A stretch of DNA of 64,000 bases, from contig VGXU01000005.1 in NCBI GenBank assembly GCA_016873215.1, positions 1 through 64,000 of the forward strand, in the 5' to 3' direction. A program made the translations under genes and the position numbers. This document shows positions 29,624 through 37,363 of the stretch, piece by piece. This stretch comes from Planctomycetota bacterium. GTDB lineage: Bacteria > Planctomycetota > Phycisphaerae > Sedimentisphaerales > Anaerohalosphaeraceae. Each line of letters opens with the position of its first letter. The first letter of the stretch is position 1. The notes beneath the pieces are model-generated. The model was not told the origin of the DNA, did not search any database, and saw nothing but the letters and a program-made list of their open reading frames with translations.

Positions 29624-30570
29624 GTCGTTAGTTCCTTCAGGGCGTTTTGAATCAGGCTGCGATTGTAGTCTTTCTGATTATTCATCCGCAAATGAAATTG
29701 TTTTGCAAATAACTCCAGCAAAAAGGGTTCCTCTAAAAGAACCTTTGTATCTATTCCCATTTCCACATACAGCCGCTTGAGTTCAAACGACTCTTTCGTG
29801 GTTAGCTTCCCGTTGTCGCTTTCCTGCGGTGTTTCAATTTCTTCCAGCCGGAGGATGGCGTTTTTGACGTAATCATCGGAGGTGTCGATGCTGCAATAAT
29901 CCCGCCCAAGCTGTTTTGCCGCCGCCGCGGTGGTGCCGGAGCCGCTGAATGGGTCCAGCACGAGGTCGCCGGGTCTGGAGCTTGTCGCAATAATCCGGGC
30001 CAGCAGCAGTTCCGGCATCTGGCACGGGTGCCAGCCTTCACGTTCCTTAAACGTACCGCAGACGCGCGAATAACACGTCCACGTGTCGCTGGGAATTTTA
30101 CCCCGGCCGTCGGCGCGGGCGTCGTTGTAAAGTAATTGCCGGTCGGACGGCACACGGATGGCGTAATCGTTAAAGACAAAATTTTTCACGTCTTTGACGA
30201 AGTAAAGGATGTGCGTATGCGACTTGGCGAATTTCTGCGTTGTCTGCTGGCCGAAAGTATAATGCCAGATAATCCAGTTTCGTACGGTTAGCCCCAGCTC
30301 TTCGCCGATGAGCCGGATATGGGCGGCATAATCGTCGGCGATGGCGACATAGAGCGAACCGTGAGCCTTAAGAACCTGCACGCAGGCCGTCATCCAGTCC
30401 CGCGTCCAGGCTAAATAATTATTCTTTTCGAGCTTGTCGTGGTACTTGTCGTAGCGAAACCCGACATTGAACGGCGGGTCGGCGAATACCAAATCCGCAA
30501 ACGGCTCACGGATAGCGCCGAGCAGGTCGATACAATCGCCGCACAGGATTTTATTCCGATACTCTTGCAT
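29605..30570 (-). CDS. DNA methyltransferase (N6-adenine/N4-cytosine type), apparently orphan
   Basis: The protein has 321 residues from ATG 30570 (ATG 30582 is equally weak). Seen: catalytic motif IV DPPF in DLVFADPPFNVGF near the N terminus, and the SAM-binding motif I-like LDPFSGSGTTAAAA in the second half, with CSIDTSDDYV after it. The order IV before I marks a beta-class amino-methyltransferase. The region around 110-200 is a probable target-recognition part. No restriction endonuclease lies nearby, so it may be a regulatory or solitary methylase. The C-terminal 80 residues, mostly helical, are not recognised. Confidence 0.9.
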   Translation of the reverse strand: MQEYRNKILCGDCIDLLGAIREPFADLVFADPPFNVGFRYDKYHDKLEKNNYLAWTRDWMTACVQVLKAHGSLYVAIADDYAAHIRLIGEELGLTVRNWIIWHYTFGQQTTQKFAKSHTHILYFVKDVKNFVFNDYAIRVPSDRQLLYNDARADGRGKIPSDTWTCYSRVCGTFKEREGWHPCQMPELLLARIIATSSRPGDLVLDPFSGSGTTAAAAKQLGRDYCSIDTSDDYVKNAILRLEEIETPQESDNGKLTTKESFELKRLYVEMGIDTKVLLEEPFLLELFAKQFHLRMNNQKDYNRSLIQNALKELTTWVIRK

Positions 30571-30613
30571 AGCGAGTATCATACAGGCAATCGGCTGGTT
30601 TGCAAGAATGTCC

Positions 30614-31291
30614 TTATGGATTGCTCATCAGGCGGGTTAGTGTCTCGATGGTGATTGCCGAAAAATCAGGATACTTCGCCGCCGCGTCGTATGTCTCTTT
30701 CAACTCCATTTCCTCCGTCCCGGCCGTGATGGCAATGTATTTCATCCCCGCATTCCGGCACGCCCGAAACCCCGACGCCGAATCATCAAATACTAAACAC
30801 CGCCCCGGCGGATAACCCAGCCCGTTCGCCGCCCGCAGCAGGCTCTCCGGGTCGGGTTTGCCCATTTTGACCATATCCCGGTTGATGGCGACCTTGAAAA
30901 ACCGCTGCAGATTCAGCCCATCCAGCACAAAATCCACATTCTCTTTCGACGAATTTGACGCTATGCCGCAGGGAATGCCCGCCTGTTCCAGTTCCTTCAA
31001 AAGCCGCCGCAGCCCCGCAATCTCCCGCAAGTGAGGCGCAAACGTCTTGCGATACAGTTTTTCTTTCTCATCGGCGATTTTCTCTATCAATTCCGCCGAT
31101 GCGTCCGCGCCGAACAAATTTTGTATAATCTTATCGTTGCTCCGGGCATGGACTTTATCGTGATACTCCTGCTCCGACAGCTTCATACCATACTGACTGT
31201 CTAAAAGCTCCAGCCATACGCCCTTATGTACCGCCGTATTGTTAACCATCGTTCCGTCAACATCAAAAATCGCTGCAAACGAATTTTTCAT
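30614..31291 (-). CDS. HAD-superfamily phosphatase, beta-phosphoglucomutase-like
   Basis: The protein has 225 residues. Seen: the HAD motif I FDVDGTMVNN (two Asp), motif II GIASNSS (Ser/Asn), motif III Lys in KMGKPDPE, and motif IV DDSASGFRAC. A helical cap follows motif I (about 20-85). These are the marks of the PGMB/phosphatase subfamily that dephosphorylates sugar phosphates or interconverts glucose phosphates. The exact substrate is not readable. AGG directly abuts the ATG at 31291, so the start is not fully certain. The gene stands 67 bases downstream of a DJ-1 gene on the same strand. Confidence 0.88.
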   Translation of the reverse strand: MKNSFAAIFDVDGTMVNNTAVHKGVWLELLDSQYGMKLSEQEYHDKVHARSNDKIIQNLFGADASAELIEKIADEKEKLYRKTFAPHLREIAGLRRLLKELEQAGIPCGIASNSSKENVDFVLDGLNLQRFFKVAINRDMVKMGKPDPESLLRAANGLGYPPGRCLVFDDSASGFRACRNAGMKYIAITAGTEEMELKETYDAAAKYPDFSAITIETLTRLMSNP

Positions 31292-31358
31292 CCTCGGTTG
31301 TACCTCTCTCAGTTGTGTTATTCCACTTTAGAAAACGTCAATAGGTGGAGGGTGATTT

Positions 31359-31910
31359 TTATTCCGCCAGCATCGGCTCCGCAACCTGCTTTTTCCGCTC
31401 CGACCCAAAGAGAACCTCCACCACCGCCAGCGAAAATTCCAGTGCCGTCCCCGGCCCCTGACTGGTGATGAAATGACCATCCCTGACAACGCGCTTGCCC
31501 GCCGCCGATTTGTCCGGCAGCGTATCTTGAAACGACGGATAACACGTCGCCTTACGTCCATTCAGCAGTCCGTGAGGGGCCAGTACCACCGCCGGCGATG
31601 CGCATATCGCCGCAATCAGCCTTTTGGCCTTATCCTGCTCTTTAAGCAACTCAGTCAACGCCGCACAGTCCCGCAAATGTTCTGCTCCGGGCATCCCGCC
31701 GGGCAGGGCGATACAGTCATACATTTTTCCCGTACAATCCTTAATTAACACATCCGCCACTAATTTCACCTTGCGTGATGCGATAACTTGAAGCCCCGAC
31801 ACAGACGCCACAGTCACCTGCGCTCCCGCCCGCCGAAGCGTATCGATAATTGTCACGGCCTCCAGTTCTTCCGTTCCATCGGCAATCGGTACGAGCACAG
31901 TTTTATTCAT
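31359..31910 (-). CDS. DJ-1/PfpI family protein
   Basis: The protein has 183 residues from ATG 31910, with AGGAG nine bases upstream; an earlier ATG at 31940 has no ribosome binding site. Seen: VLVPIADGTEELEAVTI with the conserved Glu, LPGGMPGAEHLRD, and the nucleophile elbow AAICASPAVVL with Cys. The strong EELE and ICASP motifs match the DJ-1 clade (YajL/Park7-like) rather than PfpI proteases. Possible functions are glyoxalase/deglycase-like or chaperone activity; the substrate cannot be decided. Confidence 0.88.
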   Translation of the reverse strand: MNKTVLVPIADGTEELEAVTIIDTLRRAGAQVTVASVSGLQVIASRKVKLVADVLIKDCTGKMYDCIALPGGMPGAEHLRDCAALTELLKEQDKAKRLIAAICASPAVVLAPHGLLNGRKATCYPSFQDTLPDKSAAGKRVVRDGHFITSQGPGTALEFSLAVVEVLFGSERKKQVAEPMLAE

Positions 31911-31943
31911 TGTTTGATTCTCCTGTGAAAACGAATCCATTTA

Positions 31944-33521
31944 TCAGAACAAATGAAACCAATTAAAATCGCTGGTGAAGACTTTATAATTAATCATTAT
32001 TTCTGTTCCGGTGATCAATGCACTGATCAGGAAAACCGGTATAATTGGACTTATACATCCTTTTATTGTTTTTGCGATACAACTTAATCCCTCTACATAA
32101 AGAACAAGAAACGGGATCATTGCTCCAAGTATCAGCCGGCCGGAGGTGAAATAAGGATGAGCCCGTGATGGATACCAGCAGTTTCCGAAATCATAAAGCG
32201 TGGAAACACTTCCCAGGAATAAAATAAACAGCAATACGATACACAGGTTCATGTGATAGAACAACTTTTGAGATGAAAAGGCCGAAATTTTCTTCAGAAA
32301 GCGGCTGCCGATTGTTACAGACAAAAACAACAATGATGAGAAAACATAAAATAAATCCATACTTTGCCATGCCAGCCGTTGCAGTTTCCAGACCAATTCC
32401 CCTCGCCAAAATGTTTTAGTCAGCTCGGATAGAAAATAGGCCGCACCGACAGGGGTGAAAATGGGGTGATCCCACATCTGGCTGGGTGACTTCGGCGTCC
32501 ATTGCAGGTGTTTGATTTTTTCTACAGTTCCTGTCGGGTCATTCAAGGCATAAGCGTTCCATCCATGCCAGCAGGCGATCGGGACAGCAAACGCCAAAAT
32601 AAGAAGCAGAAGATGTGGAAGATATTTTCTTAGATTGTTCTCTTTCTGTAATTGTCTCGTTTTTGCCCACAGTATTATTATTACGACGGCAAAAACCGGA
32701 AGATTAGATATCTTTGTCAGATAGGTCAGAGCAATGACTATCCCTGTGCAAAAATAGAACAGCATGTTTTTTTTGGAAATGTAAACAGAATAAAGCATAT
32801 AAAGCGAAGTCAGAAACAACAAGGGCGACAAAACGTCGCTGTTAATGGAATAAAAAACATCCTGGGGGAAAAATACAAGCAGTAAAGGCACACTGATATG
32901 CAGACCGGGATTCATGCCGAGGATATTTTTGCAAAACAGCCATGTCAGCCAGATTAGCAGAACAAAAATACCGATGTTCAAAAACCGAACCCAATAGAGC
33001 AGATATCCCCCCTCCAGCCCCAGCAATTTACCCGCATTGTACCACATGCCTGCTGTGAAATAATAAACCGGCGCGGTAGTAGTTTCGAAGTTTTTTTGGG
33101 TTGTCGATTTGACCTCCATGTCTTTGACCAGCATTTTTTGGATCTTGGTATCAAGCGTCCAAATGGGAGGGCTTGCTTCCGAAGCGGGAATGTTGTTAAA
33201 GTATTCATATGTGCCGTAGAGAATTATGGCACGGAGTGATTCAGGTGATATTATATTATTGGTACTGCGGGGCAAATAACCATGCGAATACTTGACGACC
33301 AGGTCGAAATGAAACTGTTCGTCTACATTGTTAAAGAAAGGAAACGCTGCACAAAACAAAAAAATACGAAATGCGGCGATCAGACATATCGCGATGATAA
33401 ACAATTTCTCGTGTTTGACAAGATAAGCGTCAATCCTGTTTGGTTGAGACTCAGGCCGGTTATTTTGTGCAAAACTGATTGGAGAGGTTTTTGGTCTTGG
33501 ATTTTTGTGGATTTTATTCAT
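31944..33521 (-). CDS. Multi-span membrane protein, DUF2142/GT-C-like
   Basis: The protein has 525 residues from ATG 33521 (AGGA seven bases upstream); 43 extra residues of the longest frame overlap the pseudouridine synthase gene. There are about 12 membrane spans. FFNNVDEQFHFDLV after the first span resembles the conserved DE..H motif of DUF2142 proteins and the Asp-Glu/Asp-Asp of GT-C glycosyltransferases such as PMT/ArnT, which lies on the periplasmic loop and binds lipid-linked sugar. A long extracytoplasmic loop (about 95-145) carries further polar residues. It is probably a polyprenol-dependent glycosyltransferase; substrate unknown. The start is two bases past the upstream gene's stop. 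Confidence 0.7.
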   Translation of the reverse strand: MNKIHKNPRPKTSPISFAQNNRPESQPNRIDAYLVKHEKLFIIAICLIAAFRIFLFCAAFPFFNNVDEQFHFDLVVKYSHGYLPRSTNNIISPESLRAIILYGTYEYFNNIPASEASPPIWTLDTKIQKMLVKDMEVKSTTQKNFETTTAPVYYFTAGMWYNAGKLLGLEGGYLLYWVRFLNIGIFVLLIWLTWLFCKNILGMNPGLHISVPLLLVFFPQDVFYSINSDVLSPLLFLTSLYMLYSVYISKKNMLFYFCTGIVIALTYLTKISNLPVFAVVIIILWAKTRQLQKENNLRKYLPHLLLLILAFAVPIACWHGWNAYALNDPTGTVEKIKHLQWTPKSPSQMWDHPIFTPVGAAYFLSELTKTFWRGELVWKLQRLAWQSMDLFYVFSSLLFLSVTIGSRFLKKISAFSSQKLFYHMNLCIVLLFILFLGSVSTLYDFGNCWYPSRAHPYFTSGRLILGAMIPFLVLYVEGLSCIAKTIKGCISPIIPVFLISALITGTEIMINYKVFTSDFNWFHLF

Positions 33522-33523
33522 GT

Positions 33524-34381
33524 TTAATCCTGCCGCTTTGTGACTGCCTGTTTTATAACGGCCGGTTCCTTTCGCACCTTTTTCAAAGTCTTTTCGGCCT
33601 GAGTTGCCTTGTATAAATATTCGACCTCGGAGCCTGTCAAATGCCGCCATTCGCCGGGGCCGAGGCCTTTGAGACGGATATTTCCAATAAAGGTGCGTTT
33701 GAGGCTTTTGACCTTAAAGCCCACCCTTGCCATGATGCGGTGAATCTGGCGGTTGAGACTCTGACTGAGGCTGATTTCAAGGACTGTTTCGAGATTATTG
33801 CGACGCAGTACTTTCACGAAGGCCTTCTGGGTTTTGCCTTCGGACAGCCAGACGCCCGTCTTGATTTTCTCGATGACCTCGCCTTCCACCTTGCCGCGCA
33901 GGGTTACTTCGTAGGTCTTGGACAGTTCAAATTTCGGATGCGTCAGCCGGTTGGCCAATTCCGAATCATTCGTCAGCAAAATCGCCCCCGTCGTGTCGGC
34001 GTCAAGCCGGCCCACGCAGAAAATCCGCTCATCGCAGTCAATATAATCAATCACCTTGCGCCGACCCTGCGGGTCAAAATTCGTGCAGATGATATTTTTG
34101 GGCTTGTTGAACAGAAAATAAACCCGCTGCGGCTTGTGAAGCCGCCGTCCGTGGACGCGGATATCGTCGGTCTCGGGATCGGCAAAGGCCGGCAGTTCGC
34201 TCAGCGTATGCCCGTTGACCGTCACTGCACCATCCAGAATCAGTTCCTCACATTTCCGCCGCGAATCCACGCCCGCCTCCGCAAGAATTTTTTGCAGTCG
34301 TATCATCCCGGCAGGGACCTGACGCTCCGGCTTGCCCGCCTTCTTCCGCGGCTTCGAAAATCGCTTATTAAACATATTCAT
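33524..34381 (-). CDS. rluB: 23S rRNA pseudouridine synthase, RluB/RsuA family
   Basis: The protein has 285 residues. Seen: an N-terminal S4 RNA-binding domain (RLQKILAEAGVDSRRKCEELILDGAVTVNG), then the catalytic core with GRLDADTTGAIL (Asp nucleophile; the family has GRLDxxTxG) and NRQIHRIMARVG. The Lys/Arg-rich N terminus and C-terminal tail (EKTLKKVRKEPAVIKQAVTKRQD) suggest extra rRNA contacts. RluB modifies U2605 of 23S rRNA in E. coli; RluE, RluF and RsuA share the fold, so the exact site is uncertain. Start ATG 34381; an ATG two codons on is also possible. Confidence 0.9.
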   Translation of the reverse strand: MNMFNKRFSKPRKKAGKPERQVPAGMIRLQKILAEAGVDSRRKCEELILDGAVTVNGHTLSELPAFADPETDDIRVHGRRLHKPQRVYFLFNKPKNIICTNFDPQGRRKVIDYIDCDERIFCVGRLDADTTGAILLTNDSELANRLTHPKFELSKTYEVTLRGKVEGEVIEKIKTGVWLSEGKTQKAFVKVLRRNNLETVLEISLSQSLNRQIHRIMARVGFKVKSLKRTFIGNIRLKGLGPGEWRHLTGSEVEYLYKATQAEKTLKKVRKEPAVIKQAVTKRQD

Positions 34382-34405
34382 CTCTCTTGTCCATGGTCTA
34401 TAGTC

Positions 34406-34630
34406 TTATTTGAAAAACCGGCTCACAATCCACATTAGCAGCGTCAGCACCGCCGACAATACCAAACAGCTTGCAATCGGCACAGATATATGCCAATTCT
34501 TCCCGCCCCACGCCAAATCCCCCGGCAGACGAAACAGCCCAACCTTGCCCAGCAGCATGACCACAATCCCGACGCCGCACAGGAAAAGCCCCGTAATAAT
34601 AAGCCATCTGCCGATTTGCCACGATTCCAT
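34406..34630 (-). CDS. DUF2905 family small membrane protein
   Basis: The protein has 74 residues with two membrane spans (about 8-28 and 50-70) and a glycine-rich middle containing RLPGDLAWGGKNWHISVPIAS, the signature phrase of DUF2905 proteins. ATG 34630 follows GGACAG by four bases on the minus strand. It precedes the pseudouridine synthase gene by 24 bases and is probably co-transcribed. Function of the family is unknown. Confidence 0.88.
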   Translation of the reverse strand: MESWQIGRWLIITGLFLCGVGIVVMLLGKVGLFRLPGDLAWGGKNWHISVPIASCLVLSAVLTLLMWIVSRFFK

Positions 34631-34753
34631 TTATCTGTCCTTGACCTGTTGACTATGCCATTATAGCCGGATATAGGCCCAAGGCAATTCTTTTGTGCCA
34701 TAGCGCATGCACCGACTTACAATTCCCAACCACCTCTTGCGAAACAGACGCAC

Positions 34754-34787
34754 CGTCATTCCGAACTCCTTGCGGGTGAAAAATCTG
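34754..34787 (+). repeat. Dispersed repeat, GTCATTCCGAAC type (copy 3)
   Basis: CCGTCATTCCGAACTCCTTG then CGGGTGAAAAATC. It differs from the copy at 4445-4479 by a few bases and lies 170 bases before the small basic protein gene. Confidence 0.75.
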
Positions 34788-34839
34788 TTTGATTCAGAAA
34801 AATTCCTCTTTTTTATCCCATCAGAATATTAAAATAACA

Positions 34840-34867
34840 TTGTCAGACGGAAAATTTATAATATAAT
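34840..34867 (+). promoter_or_regulatory. Promoter of the small basic protein gene
   Basis: TTGTCA (34840-34845) and a perfect TATAAT (34862-34867) are 16 bases apart. Transcription would start near 34875, about 50 bases before ATG 34925. Confidence 0.55.
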
Positions 34868-34924
34868 CAGGACAGTGAAGAACACGAAGCTCTAAAAGAG
34901 GATGCAGTCACGAAAGGGATTTTT

Positions 34925-35026
34925 ATGTCTAAAAGTCATGATGTAAAAAAAGATGTAAAGAAGAAGCCGCAGAAAACGCTGAAAGAAAAACGGCTTGAGA
35001 AACAGGCCAAAAGGGCCGCAAAATAA
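34925..35026 (+). CDS. Small highly basic protein (33 residues)
   Basis: ATG 34925 follows AAGGGATTTTT, and TAA is at 35024-35026. The composition is dominated by Lys and Arg (sequence opens MSKSHDVKKDVKKKP and continues TLKEKRLEKQAKRAAK). It has its own promoter and a structured region downstream, so it is an independent gene. It resembles short conserved KKDVKKKP.KT.KEKR proteins seen in other bacteria, of unknown function, possibly nucleic-acid binding. It is related in spirit, not in sequence, to the 24-residue lysine peptide at 57067. Confidence 0.75.
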   Translation: MSKSHDVKKDVKKKPQKTLKEKRLEKQAKRAAK

Positions 35027-35060
35027 CACAACCAGCCCCCGGCCGCCTCCGGCGGATTGC

Positions 35061-35117
35061 ACACGCGAACAATTAAAATATAGCACAGTCGCCCAGTCTG
35101 TGTTCGCGCGTGTTTTT
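35061..35117 (+). terminator. Nested inverted repeat with T-run, possible terminator
   Basis: ACACGCGAAC (35061-35070) pairs with GTTCGCGCGTGT (35102-35113) apart from a two-base bulge; inside lies a CACAG/CTGTG stem. Five T follow. The inner part (TAGCACAGTCGCCC...CTGTG) is related to the repeat near 59706. The rest of the gap to 35421 shows nothing gene-like: a frame overlapping the PocR gene at 35226-35501 has no start signal. Confidence 0.45.
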
Positions 35118-35421
35118 AAACAAGATAGACAGGATAAGCTTTAACCCGCCATTTTCCTCAAATCTCTTCCGGCCAATACCCTGCAAAATCTGCATAATCT
35201 TTCAAATCCACGGTTCCGCCGTCATTCAAATCTGCTCCCTCACAGTTACCCGTTGCCGCACAATCCGCTCGCAGCCATCGTTGGGCCAGATAGAAAAATC
35301 CTCCATGCTTCGTGTGTCAACCGATACATAGGGTTTTTGAATGCGGGTCAGGTATTCACCAAGCTCTTTAAGATTGGCAAAGACGTTCATGGCCGGCAAG
35401 AAATTTTCCACGAAGGCGTTT

Positions 35422-36033
35422 TTAATCACTTTTCCCGGCGGTTTTTGGCTGGGGGAAGAGTCCGGCCCTTGCGAGACGCTGGTTGGCCAGCCCCAATTCA
35501 CCGATGAGGCGCGTCAGGCGGGAGAGGAATTCCACGATTATTTTTATGAAGTTTTCGGAGAAGAACGGCACCCTGTCCACGGCATCCATATAGGCGTCCT
35601 TATCAAAGCCGAATTCCTCGGCCTGTCGTTCGAAGTATTGCTTGTCGGGCGTATCTAAGAAAAACTGGCCGGTAAAGAAGTTAGCGACGTGGCGGCCGTC
35701 AATGGTGATAGGCAGGGCGACATCGACCAGGCCGTTCTTGCATTTATAGATACTGTGGTATTCGCCGCTTTTCATCTTGCCGGCAAGTAAGGTATCGCTT
35801 TCTATGCAGCGAGCCTTCGTGGCGGGATTGACGCGATGAAAGCGGGTACAGATTTCATGCCAGCCGGCCGCGGCAAGGATATTTCCTTCCAGGTCAATAA
35901 TAGCCACCGCGGCGCCTGTGAGGTTTGTAATGCTGCTGCATAACCCCTGCAATTCGGTGGTGTCTATTAATTTGGAAAGACTCAGATTCTCGTCGGTTGG
36001 CGATTTTGGCGGTATGTTATTCTTCGATGCCAT
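35422..36033 (-). CDS. Stand-alone PocR-type sensory domain protein
   Basis: The protein has 203 residues from ATG 36033 with GGAAGGG seven bases upstream. Seen: a single PocR ligand-binding domain (LIDTTELQGLCSSITNLTGAAVAIID... CTRFHRVNPATKARCIESDT ...CKNGLVDVALPITIDGRHVANFFTGQFF), with the conserved Cys residues of that family, and a helix at 165-190. No DNA-binding, kinase or cyclase domain follows. PocR was first described as a propanediol/cobalamin regulator with this domain fused to AraC. A lone sensor implies a partner protein elsewhere. A promoter is at 36086-36114. Confidence 0.85.
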   Translation of the reverse strand: MASKNNIPPKSPTDENLSLSKLIDTTELQGLCSSITNLTGAAVAIIDLEGNILAAAGWHEICTRFHRVNPATKARCIESDTLLAGKMKSGEYHSIYKCKNGLVDVALPITIDGRHVANFFTGQFFLDTPDKQYFERQAEEFGFDKDAYMDAVDRVPFFSENFIKIIVEFLSRLTRLIGELGLANQRLARAGLFPQPKTAGKSD

Positions 36034-36085
36034 AAAAGTACCCTTCCTTTTTAGGCTACGTTCAACAAATGGTATGTCTCCAATC

Positions 36086-36114
36086 CTTATATGACTTTTG
36101 AGTCTTGTTATCAA
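36086..36114 (-). promoter_or_regulatory. Promoter of the PocR-domain gene
   Basis: On the minus strand TTGATA (36114-36109) and TATAAG (36091-36086) are 17 bases apart. The start would lie near 36079, about 45 bases before the ATG. Confidence 0.5.
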
Positions 36115-36161
36115 CGGTTTTTTTTAGGGATTTTACGGGCTGTTGTCAACGATAAAGGTCG

Positions 36162-37358
36162 TTATTGTGCGGCGGTGAGGGCATAGAGTGAGCCGTCGTC
36201 GGCGGCGATGAAGATGCGGTTATCGGCGACGGCCGGGCCGGAGGAGATGGGGCCGGCGGCATCGAACGACCAGACGAATTTGCCCGTGGCGGCATCCAGC
36301 ATATAAAGTTTGCCGTCATTGCTTGCGGCCAGAACCTTATCGCCGCAGATGAGAGGGCTGGCGTCGGCGGCGTCGCCGGTTAAAAATGTCCATAGCAAGC
36401 GGCCATCGGCGGTATTGAAGCAATAGATTTTTTTATCCCGGCAGCCGACGACAACGTATTTTTCATTGACGGCGGGGCTGGAAAAAAAGGCCTCCGTGCC
36501 TTGTCTGTAAGCCCAGACTTCGTGTCCGGTGTTGATGTCTATGCAGTAAAATTGGCCTTCGAAGTTTCCGAAATAGGCCTTGTCGTTGAGAATCGCGGGG
36601 CTTGCGGCGATGTACGAACCGCTGTCGAAGGTTTTGACACTGTTTGGGTCGTCGATCGGGATGATGTAGAGATTTGCATCACAGGAGCCGAAAACGGCGG
36701 TGTTTTCCCAGACGGCAGGGGAGCCGTTGATATAGTTTTGAGCCGAGTAGGCCCATTTTTTCCGCCCGGTGCCGGCGTCAAGGCAGGTAAATTGTCCATC
36801 ATAGCTTCCAAACAATATCTCCGTTTCCATGTCCGATTTTTTGCTGACATTGACTGAACCTGCGATTTTGCCGCCGGCCTTGTATGTCCACAGCAATTTT
36901 CCATTTTCGGTATTCCATGCATATAAGATGCCGTCCTGAGAGCCTGCGATGATGATATTATTCAGTACGAGCGGACTGGATTCGAAAGTGTCGTTTGCGG
37001 CGTAAGACCAGAGGATTTGGCCGGTTTGGGCGGATAACGCATAGATTTTTTTGTCCGCGGAGGTGACAAAAACCGTTTTTTTACTGATAACGGGGGTGGA
37101 TTTGATGGCGTCAGCGGCACGGAATTTCCATGCGACGATTAATTTATCGGGCAATTGTCCATCCGCAATGCCGGTTTGAGCGGGATTACCTCGAAAGGAT
37201 GTCCAGTCGTCGGCGCCGAATGGTGACAAGACTGCCGCCGGGCGGGTGGTTTTTCGCAGGGCCGCTTTTTTATAATACAGAGGATAGGCAATCATCGCCG
37301 CGATGGGCAGGGCAATGATGAGAAAGGGCATCAGGATTCTGCGAAGAAATCCGCGCAT
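36162..37358 (-). CDS. PQQ-like beta-propeller repeat protein, membrane-anchored
   Basis: The protein has 398 residues from ATG 37358, five bases after the ribD stop. Seen: an N-terminal membrane anchor (about 5-27), then WTSFRGNPAQTGIA followed by about seven WD-like blades of the PQQ type (KIYALSAQTGQILWSY, ILYAWNTENGKLLWTY, KIYCFNTADGRLLWTF, KLYMLDAATGKFVWSF). It resembles BamB-like and planctomycete outer-surface propellers; it has no cofactor-binding or catalytic residues that I can see. Position after ribD suggests only co-transcription. Confidence 0.88.
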   Translation of the reverse strand: MRGFLRRILMPFLIIALPIAAMIAYPLYYKKAALRKTTRPAAVLSPFGADDWTSFRGNPAQTGIADGQLPDKLIVAWKFRAADAIKSTPVISKKTVFVTSADKKIYALSAQTGQILWSYAANDTFESSPLVLNNIIIAGSQDGILYAWNTENGKLLWTYKAGGKIAGSVNVSKKSDMETEILFGSYDGQFTCLDAGTGRKKWAYSAQNYINGSPAVWENTAVFGSCDANLYIIPIDDPNSVKTFDSGSYIAASPAILNDKAYFGNFEGQFYCIDINTGHEVWAYRQGTEAFFSSPAVNEKYVVVGCRDKKIYCFNTADGRLLWTFLTGDAADASPLICGDKVLAASNDGKLYMLDAATGKFVWSFDAAGPISSGPAVADNRIFIAADDGSLYALTAAQ

Positions 37359-37363
37359 AAAAA

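Noticed and set aside
33641-34438. 265-codon plus-strand frame antisense to the pseudouridine synthase
   Set aside because: A shadow frame; the minus-strand S4 and catalytic motifs are clear.
35226-35501. 91-codon frame overlapping the end of the PocR gene
   Set aside because: Considered as a frameshifted continuation of PocR. No start or homology is evident; kept only as a possible check on the stand-alone PocR call.
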